DNA from: Lentzea sp.
Lineage (GTDB): Bacteria > Actinomycetota > Actinomycetes > Mycobacteriales > Pseudonocardiaceae
DNA: 7,893 bases
Direction: 5' to 3'
Assembly: GCA_030146905.1 (NCBI GenBank)
Contig: JASLAV010000090.1
Span: 1 to 7,893 of the forward strand
Position 1 is the stretch's first letter, and the number at the start of each line of letters is the position of its first letter. The notes below the pieces were generated by a model. That model was not told the DNA's origin and made no database searches. It saw only the letters and a program-made list of their open reading frames with translations. Of this stretch, positions 1 through 4,091 are shown piece by piece. A program made the position numbers and the translations under genes.

Positions 1-21
1 CGAGCTTCCCGCCAATCCCGG

Positions 22-453
22 TCAAGTCCGACGTGCTCGGTGCATGGCGAGCACGACCGCGACCACCGGCCGCGGGTCGCCGATGTCGGGTCCCTCGTGC
101 GCGGGGTTCATCTGGGTCAGCGAAGGTTTCGAAGTCACGTAGCTGATGTCCTTGTGCTCGCGAGCCTCACAGATGAACCTGTGGTTCGTCCCACCCGCCT
201 CGAACATCAACTCGTAGGTCTCGTCCTGCAACGCGGTGATGCGCGCCAGGCGAAGCAGAACGCGTCCGGGAACCTGGACAGCGCCGTGGCGAGCCCGATG
301 CACTGCCAGCACCAGCTCGCTCACCGGCTCGGCGTTCAGCACCGCGTCCTGGTCGTCGACCTCACAGGTGAACCGCCGGCGTGCGCCGTCCTGCTCGAGC
401 ACCACCTCGTAGGTCCTGCCCGGCTGCGCACTGATCTGCACCGGCGACACCAC
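22..453 (-). CDS. Hypothetical protein with an internally duplicated unit, downstream of an HxlR-type repressor
   Basis: I do not recognise this family. The 143-residue product is soluble, with no signal peptide or membrane segment. It contains two related units. Unit one starts at TYEVVLE (14-20), has RRFTCEV (26-32) and ends in VLAVHRAR (48-55). Unit two starts at TYELMFE (79-85), has HRFICEA (91-97) and ends in VVLAMHRAR (133-141). Each unit thus has a Tyr-Glu strand, a Phe-x-Cys-Glu strand and a hydrophobic helix ending in His-Arg-Ala-Arg. Unit two carries an extra loop of about 20 residues. The GTG start at 453 is chosen because GGAGG lies eight bases before it; an in-frame GTG at 468 would place that SD site inside the gene. 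It follows the HxlR gene by 46 bases on the same strand, so co-transcription is likely. The function is unknown. Each unit may be a small beta-rich fold, and the Cys at residues 30 and 95 could pair or bind a ligand (inference). Confidence 0.7.
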   Translation of the reverse strand: MVSPVQISAQPGRTYEVVLEQDGARRRFTCEVDDQDAVLNAEPVSELVLAVHRARHGAVQVPGRVLLRLARITALQDETYELMFEAGGTNHRFICEAREHKDISYVTSKPSLTQMNPAHEGPDIGDPRPVVAVVLAMHRARRT

Positions 454-461
454 CTGTTGCT

Positions 462-466
462 CCTCC
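462..466 (-). promoter_or_regulatory. Shine-Dalgarno site (GGAGG) that sets the start of the duplicated-unit gene
   Basis: On the minus strand GGAGG is followed by eight bases and GTG at 453. The upstream in-frame GTG at 468 has no comparable site before it. This argues that the longer reading, by five residues, is not the real protein. Confidence 0.6.
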
Positions 467-499
467 ACCAGTCTCGAAGGTCAAAAGCGAGAACGACCC

Positions 500-862
500 C
501 TAACCGCCGAAGCGCCCCCTCGCCTCCTCGATCTCGGTCAGGTACCGGGTCGTCCAGGCGCACATCGCGTCGACCGTCGCCCGCAGGGCCTGCCCCGGCT
601 CGGTGAGCGTGTAGTCGACGCGCGGCGGCACCGTCGGGTGCACGACGCGGTTCACCAGGCCGTTGCGCTCCAGCAGGCGCAGGTTCTGGGTCAGCATCTT
701 GTGACTGATGCCGTCGACCTCGGTCTTCAGCTCGGTGAAGCGCTTGGTGGAGTCGCCGATGGTCTCGACGATCAGCAGCGCCCACTTGTTCGCGATGTCC
801 GAGAAGATCTCGCGCGCCAGCGAGTCCGCCCGCGCCAGATCCCCGCTGAGCTGCTTGCTCAC
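500..862 (-). CDS. HxlR-family winged-helix transcriptional regulator
   Basis: This 120-residue protein is a typical single-domain HxlR (MarR-superfamily) DNA-binding protein, probably acting as a dimer. Hallmarks are NKWALLIV (25-32, the GKW-type helix), RFTELK (41-46), the recognition-helix region GISHKMLTQNLRLLERNGLV (51-70) and the wing with VPPRVDYTLT (78-87). The C-terminal helix AMCAWT (99-104) would serve dimerisation. The GTG at 862 is chosen because AGGG lies nine bases upstream and family members usually begin near this point. A GTG at 913 would add 17 residues but has an SD only one base away. At position 14, where many HxlR proteins have a conserved Cys, often followed by Pro, this one has Ser-Leu, so Cys-based redox sensing as in YodB or HypR is unlikely; Cys101 is the only cysteine. 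It is divergent from the RidA-like gene, which it probably represses. The inducer is unknown. Confidence 0.93.
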   Translation of the reverse strand: MSKQLSGDLARADSLAREIFSDIANKWALLIVETIGDSTKRFTELKTEVDGISHKMLTQNLRLLERNGLVNRVVHPTVPPRVDYTLTEPGQALRATVDAMCAWTTRYLTEIEEARGRFGG

Positions 863-908
863 CTCTGGGTTCCCTACTCTCGAAAAAGTGCGTTCTTCCA
901 GGTCAGCA

Positions 909-936
909 TTCACTCTCCTATGGTGACCGAGTAACC
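909..936. promoter_or_regulatory. Candidate HxlR operator between the divergent repressor and RidA-like genes
   Basis: The intergenic segment contains GGTGAC-CGA-GTAACC (922-936), an inverted repeat with one mismatch per arm. A wider pairing, TTCACTC (909-915) with GAGTAAC (929-935), matches at five of seven positions. The hexamer TATGGT (919-924) fits the TANNNT form of a -10 element for the plus-strand gene, but its -35 (TTCCAG, 896-901, 17-base spacer) is poor. A dimeric repressor bound here would block that promoter and could autoregulate. HxlR regulators commonly control a divergent neighbour; the exact site is inference. Confidence 0.35.
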
Positions 937-953
937 ACAAGAGAGGACGCACC

Positions 954-1343
954 ATGGCTGTCACCCTCATCAACCCCGACGGTCTCCCCCAGACCGACGT
1001 CTACCACCACGTGGCGGTGGCGACGGGATCGCGGACCGTCTACCTGTCGGGCCAGGTCGACTGGAACGCCTCGCCGGACCTCGCAGGTCAGGTCGAGCAG
1101 GCCTACGTGAACGTGCACACCGCGCTGAAGGCGGCCGGTGCGACGTTCGCGGACCTGGTGAAGGTCACCGTGTACGTCGTGGACTGGACTCCGGACAAGA
1201 TGCCGGAACTACTCAAGGGCATCGAGAACGCCATGACGAGGCTCGGTGAGACCGCGAAGCCGCCCGCGACGTTGATCGGCGTCGCCGCGCTCGACGTGCC
1301 GGAGCACCTGGCCGAGGTCGAGGCGGTGGCCGTGCTCGACTGA
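954..1343 (+). CDS. RidA/YjgF/UK114 (Rid) family protein lacking the canonical substrate arginine
   Basis: The 129-residue length, the early YLSGQV (30-35), the central AGATFADLVKVTVYV (61-75) and the C-terminal IGVAAL...VEAVAVLD are typical of the trimeric Rid fold. Classical RidA hydrolyses reactive enamine and imine intermediates from amino-acid dehydratases. It holds their carboxylate with an Arg in a P-A-R-S/T motif. Here the segment reads P-P-A-T-L-I-G-V (103-110), so that Arg is replaced by Ala105. Established work on the Rid superfamily places Arg-lacking members outside the proven imine deaminases, so an ordinary deaminase role should not be assumed. ATG at 954 is preceded by GAGAGG with a seven-base gap. 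The gene is divergent from an HxlR repressor and probably under its control. Possible roles are hydrolysis of a different adduct or ligand sensing (inference). Confidence 0.92.
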   Translation: MAVTLINPDGLPQTDVYHHVAVATGSRTVYLSGQVDWNASPDLAGQVEQAYVNVHTALKAAGATFADLVKVTVYVVDWTPDKMPELLKGIENAMTRLGETAKPPATLIGVAALDVPEHLAEVEAVAVLD

Positions 1344-1346
1344 TTT

Positions 1347-1363
1347 ACCGGCGCCTAACCGGT
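1347..1363 (+). terminator. Small hairpin after the RidA-like gene, possible weak terminator
   Basis: ACCGG (1347-1351) and CCGGT (1359-1363) form a five-bp stem around a seven-base loop four bases after the stop codon. It is short and has no T tract, so it may be chance in GC-rich DNA. The 55-base gap to the next gene leaves room for a separate promoter, but I see no clear one. Confidence 0.2.
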
Positions 1364-1398
1364 GCGGCGCAGGCTCCTGTCCTGACGAGAGGAGCACC

Positions 1399-1818
1399 AT
1401 GCGCGAGCTTCTGGCCGCGGGTGCCGTCGCGGCCGCGGCGGCGGGCCTGCTGGGCACCGGTACCGCCCACGCCGAGACGAACCCCGCCTGCCCCGGCGCC
1501 GCCCAGATCGGGTCGACGGCGTACGTGAAGAACGGCAGCACGACCGTCGCGTCGGTCAAGCAGTACGCGGGCTGCGGCAGGAACCACTCGTACGTCTACG
1601 TGTGGGACTCGTGGATCTCCAGCCACGGCAGGGACTTCACCCTCCGCGCGTACGTCCTGACGCGATCGAACGTGACGCACGGGTACAAGACGGGCGCACG
1701 GGGGCAGCGTGAGCTGTGGTCCGGCGCCGCGGACACGATCGACCAGTGCACGCGTGCGCACGGCGAGGTCGACGGGAGCAACTACTTCCTGTCCACCAAC
1801 ACCGGCGAACGCTGCTGA
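1399..1818 (+). CDS. Small secreted four-cysteine protein, family unknown
   Basis: The 139-residue precursor has a Sec signal peptide: charged start (MRE), an Ala/Gly/Leu-rich core (5-19) and cleavage predicted after AHA (23-25). The signal is short at the N-terminus, but the SD GAGAGGAG four bases before ATG supports this start. The mature part of about 114 residues has four Cys (31, 59, 117 and the last residue, 139), an even number that suits two disulfides. It is rich in Tyr, Thr, Ser and Gly, with YVYVWDSW (65-72) and TLRAYVLTRS (81-90), suggesting a compact beta-sheet protein. I see no catalytic motif and no lipobox. Small disulfide-bonded secreted proteins are frequent in actinomycetes, and some are inhibitors, wall-associated proteins or toxins, but nothing here decides. 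The gene is on the same strand as the RidA-like gene, 55 bases later, and may be independently transcribed. Confidence 0.8.
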   Translation: MRELLAAGAVAAAAAGLLGTGTAHAETNPACPGAAQIGSTAYVKNGSTTVASVKQYAGCGRNHSYVYVWDSWISSHGRDFTLRAYVLTRSNVTHGYKTGARGQRELWSGAADTIDQCTRAHGEVDGSNYFLSTNTGERC

Positions 1819-1820
1819 TC

Positions 1821-1861
1821 ACCGTGCTGCGCCCGGTGGCACGCCGCCGGGCGCACGCGGT
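1821..1861. terminator. GC-rich hairpin between convergent genes, likely bidirectional terminator
   Basis: TGCGCCCGG (1828-1836) pairs perfectly with CCGGGCGCA (1847-1855) around a ten-base loop. ACCG (1821-1824) and CGGT (1858-1861) extend the stem beyond a small internal bulge. It starts two bases after the stop of the secreted-protein gene and touches the stop of the convergent membrane-protein gene. No T tract follows, as is usual in actinomycetes. Confidence 0.65.
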
Positions 1862-2226
1862 CACTTGCGCAGGCCGATGAGCAACGCGAGCCCGGCGGAC
1901 AACGCGATGACGGCGCTGACGACCAGCTGGTTGAGCCAGACGGCCGCGATGCCGCCGTCCTCGCGGAGCAACGCCGTGACGACGAGCCACAGCGCCAGGC
2001 CGATCGTGATCTGCCTCAGCAGCGGCACGTCCAGCGGCGCCATCGCCCGCACCATGCCCAGCAGCATGATCACGACGGCCAGCCCCATGGACACCCAGTA
2101 GGGCCGGAACGCGTGCGAGGACGCGCTGAAGTGCAGGATCGGTGGCGCGGCGATCAGCCACACGCCCGCCAGGAAGGCGGCGACGCCGGCCCGGCTCTCG
2201 ACAGTTCGTCCGTGAATGTCCCGCAC
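1861..2226 (-). CDS. Four-helix membrane protein resembling SPW-repeat proteins
   Basis: The 121-residue product has four hydrophobic segments at about residues 14-33, 45-63, 71-88 and 98-118. They are arranged as two helix pairs. The first begins GVWLIAAPPILHFS (21-34), which resembles the GLWLxxSPWxLGFS signature of SPW-repeat membrane proteins with Ala-Pro-Pro in place of Ser-Pro-Trp. The second pair begins similarly (IGLALWLVVTALL, 75-87) but has lost the Pro. The function of SPW proteins is not known to me. The start is uncertain: GTG at 2226 has GGAGG 14 bases upstream, which is long, while GTG at 2241 (five more residues) sits directly against that site. It is divergent from the methyltransferase gene, with 75 bases between them, and convergent with the secreted-protein gene. 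Confidence 0.75.
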   Translation of the reverse strand: MRDIHGRTVESRAGVAAFLAGVWLIAAPPILHFSASSHAFRPYWVSMGLAVVIMLLGMVRAMAPLDVPLLRQITIGLALWLVVTALLREDGGIAAVWLNQLVVSAVIALSAGLALLIGLRK

Positions 2227-2288
2227 GCGAACAATTCTCACCTCCAGAGGGCCCGCAGGGGAACACCTCTTTCGTCCCGGTTCGCGGT

Positions 2289-2294
2289 TAGGGT
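2289..2294 (+). promoter_or_regulatory. Likely -10 element (TAGGGT) placed for a leaderless or very short-leader transcript
   Basis: TAGGGT fits TANNNT and ends seven bases before the ATG at 2302, the spacing expected when transcription begins at the start codon. AGGG within it could also act as a weak SD with an eight-base gap, so the two readings compete. No good -35 is visible. Confidence 0.4.
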
Positions 2295-2301
2295 CGCCGT
2301 C

Positions 2302-2943
2302 ATGATCGATCAGACCGCCACCAGGGCGGCCTACGACGCCGTCGCGGGCCTCTACGCCGAGCTCTTCAGCGACGTCCTGAAGACCCTGCCGGTCGAACGC
2401 GCCGTGCTGGCCGCGTTCGCCGAGCTCGTGAACGGCCCCGTCGCCGACCTCGGCTGCGGTCCAGGCCACCTGACCGCACACCTGCGCTCGCTCGGGCTGG
2501 ACGTCTTCGGCGTCGACCTCTCCCCCGAGATGATCGCCCTCGCCCGCAAGGCGCACCCGGACCTGCGGTTCGACGAGGGCACGATGACCGCGCTGGAGCT
2601 CGCGGACGGCGCACTGGGCGGGATTCTCTCGTCGTACTCCCTGATCCACACGCCGCCGCGGGACCTGCCGGTCGTGTTCGCCGAGTTCGCACGGGTCCTG
2701 GCGCCGGGCGGTCACGTCGTGCTCGGCTTCTTCGCAGGGGACGACCCCGAGCCGCAGCCGTTCGACCACAAGGTGACCCTCGCCTACCGCTGGTCGCCCG
2801 ACAGCCTGATGGAGTTGTTGCGCCAGGCCGGTTTCACCGAGGTGGCCAGGATGCGTCGCGAGCCGCACGAGGGCGAGCGGCCGTTCCACCACGTGCACCT
2901 GCTGGTGCGCAAGGGTTGTGGAGAAACGGTGCAGATCCCGTGA
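2302..2943 (+). CDS. Class I SAM-dependent methyltransferase
   Basis: This 213-residue enzyme has the seven-strand Rossmann methyltransferase fold. Motif I is VADLGCGPG (47-55, the SAM loop), followed by the acidic strand end VDLS (71-74) that holds the ribose hydroxyls. DEGTMTAL (91-98) lies near the adenine pocket. The catalytic-face segment SSYSLIHTPP (110-119) and the post-core strand LAPGGHVVLGFF (133-144) complete the pattern of the Methyltransf_11/25 group. Substrate specificity cannot be read; small molecules are the usual substrates. The N-terminal YDAVAGLYAELF (11-22) is the typical cap helix of this group. ATG at 2302 is chosen by homology, because longer readings add low-complexity translated intergenic DNA. 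A flavoprotein gene follows 52 bases later on the same strand, so the two may serve one modification pathway, though the second gene appears to have its own promoter. Confidence 0.92.
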   Translation: MIDQTATRAAYDAVAGLYAELFSDVLKTLPVERAVLAAFAELVNGPVADLGCGPGHLTAHLRSLGLDVFGVDLSPEMIALARKAHPDLRFDEGTMTALELADGALGGILSSYSLIHTPPRDLPVVFAEFARVLAPGGHVVLGFFAGDDPEPQPFDHKVTLAYRWSPDSLMELLRQAGFTEVARMRREPHEGERPFHHVHLLVRKGCGETVQIP

Positions 2944-2984
2944 AGGTGTAGCGGGAAAACGGGGAACGGCCGGCCGAGCCGTCT

Positions 2985-2990
2985 TACCGT
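2985..2990 (+). promoter_or_regulatory. Likely -10 element (TACCGT) for leaderless expression of the flavoprotein gene
   Basis: TACCGT fits TANNNT and ends five bases before the ATG at 2996, with no SD in between. GGGAAC (2962-2967) lies 17 bases upstream and might be a -35. A perfect ten-base palindrome, CGGCCGGCCG (2967-2976), fills the spacer; it may be an operator or simply GC-rich chance. Confidence 0.4.
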
Positions 2991-2995
2991 CGGGC

Positions 2996-4027
2996 ATGGA
3001 CACCGTGGACGTGCTCGTCGTCGGAGCCGGGCTGGCCGGCCTCAACACCGCGCGCCTGCTCGCTGAAGCAGGCCTCGACGTGGCCGTGTGTGAGCGCAGG
3101 ACGAGCCTCGAGACCGGCATCCGCACGACCGGCATCTTCGTCAGGCGCACGCTGACCGACTACGAGCTGCCGCACCTCGGCCCGGCGGTGCGACGGGTGC
3201 TGCTCTACCCGCCCTCGCTCCGATCGCCGGTCGAGCTGGTCAGCTCCCGCGACGAGTTCCGGGTGGGCGACATGGCCGGCATCTACACCCAGGCCGTCAA
3301 GGACGCCGAACGCGCGGGGGCGCGGGTGAACCTGAACGCCGGCTACCCGGCCAAGGCGACGAAGGCCCGGTTCACGATCGGCGCGGACGGCGCCCGCTCC
3401 ACGGTCGCGCGGAAGCTCGGCCTCGACGTGAACCGGCAGCTGATCACCGGGATCGAGGAGGTCTATCCGGTCAGGACCGGCTCCACGCCGACGTTCCACT
3501 GCGTCGTGGACCCGCGCCTCGCCCCCGGCTACATCGCGTGGGTCATCGACGACGGCGAGCACGCGCACGTGGGGCTCGCCGGCCGTGCCGACCGCTTCAC
3601 CGCGCCGCTTCCCCAGCTGCTGCAACGGTTCCGCGACAGCTTCCCGACACCCGCGCCGACCGGTCCGGTCAAGCGCAGGGGCGGACCGATCCCGGTCGGC
3701 GGGCTGCTGCGCCGGATCGTGTCGCAGGAGGGGCTGCTGGTCGGTGACGCGGCGGGCGCGGTCTCCCCGCTCACCGCCGGTGGGCTCGACCCGTGCATGC
3801 GGATGTCCGAGCTCGCGGCGTCGGTCACGTTCGACTACCTGCGCAGCGGCAACAGGTACGTGCTGGAGCACTACGACGGCGCGGCGCTGCGACGCCGTCA
3901 TCTCCTCCGCTCACAGCTGCGGCGCGGGCTGTCGCTCGTGCGCCAGCCGAGCATCGCCGAACTGGCGTTCAGCACGTTGCGCACGCCGGTCGGCAAGGCC
4001 GTGGCGAAGCGGATCCTGTTCACCTGA
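2996..4027 (+). CDS. FAD-dependent oxidoreductase of the geranylgeranyl-reductase type
   Basis: The 343-residue protein is a group A (GR2-fold) flavoprotein. It has the N-terminal dinucleotide motif VVGAGLAG (8-15) with the acidic end of strand two at E33. GADGARSTVARKLG (129-142) is the DG motif. LLVGDAAGAVSPLTAGGLDP (247-266) is the second FAD-binding GD motif; its PLTxGG form is typical of geranylgeranyl reductases and related prenyl-chain reductases. PGYIAWVIDDGEHAHVGLAG (177-196) matches the family's PGYxxWxFP segment, but Ile-Asp replaces Phe-Pro. At 343 residues it is shorter than the roughly 380-430 usual for the family. The stretch before the DG motif (about 108-129) is compressed, losing part of a beta sheet. 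Likely chemistry is reduction of isoprenoid double bonds or hydroxylation of a small molecule. Close orientation with a methyltransferase hints at a small modification pathway (inference). Confidence 0.88.
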   Translation: MDTVDVLVVGAGLAGLNTARLLAEAGLDVAVCERRTSLETGIRTTGIFVRRTLTDYELPHLGPAVRRVLLYPPSLRSPVELVSSRDEFRVGDMAGIYTQAVKDAERAGARVNLNAGYPAKATKARFTIGADGARSTVARKLGLDVNRQLITGIEEVYPVRTGSTPTFHCVVDPRLAPGYIAWVIDDGEHAHVGLAGRADRFTAPLPQLLQRFRDSFPTPAPTGPVKRRGGPIPVGGLLRRIVSQEGLLVGDAAGAVSPLTAGGLDPCMRMSELAASVTFDYLRSGNRYVLEHYDGAALRRRHLLRSQLRRGLSLVRQPSIAELAFSTLRTPVGKAVAKRILFT

Positions 4028-4031
4028 GACG

Positions 4032-4062
4032 CACCGGGACGCGACCGCGTCGCGTCCCGGTG
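4032..4062. terminator. Perfect 13-bp hairpin between convergent genes, bidirectional terminator
   Basis: CACCGGGACGCGA (4032-4044) pairs base for base with TCGCGTCCCGGTG (4050-4062) around the five-base loop CCGCG. It begins four bases after the flavoprotein stop and lies 29 bases beyond the stop of the convergent glycosidase gene. There is no T tract. It would end both transcripts. Confidence 0.8.
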
Positions 4063-4091
4063 GTCATCGGCCGATCAACAGCGGTTCTCCC

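Noticed and set aside
863..973. Longer HxlR protein beginning upstream of 862.
   Set aside because: It would overlap the start of the divergent RidA-like gene, or use a GTG at 913 with an SD one base away; the family length fits the start at 862.
2260..2292. GGAAC boxes before both the methyltransferase and flavoprotein genes as ECF-sigma -35 elements.
   Set aside because: No GTT or CGTC -10 box lies at the 16-18 base spacing expected for ECF promoters in either case.
2113..2301. N-terminal extension of the methyltransferase to an ATG at 2113.
   Set aside because: The extra 63 residues translate the antisense of the membrane-protein gene and intergenic DNA and look non-protein-like; the family N-terminus begins at the ATG at 2302.
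2227..3150. A 429-codon reading of the membrane-protein gene extending back into the flavoprotein.
   Set aside because: Upstream of about 2241 it is antisense to the methyltransferase and flavoprotein, and only the C-terminal 121-126 residues look like a protein.
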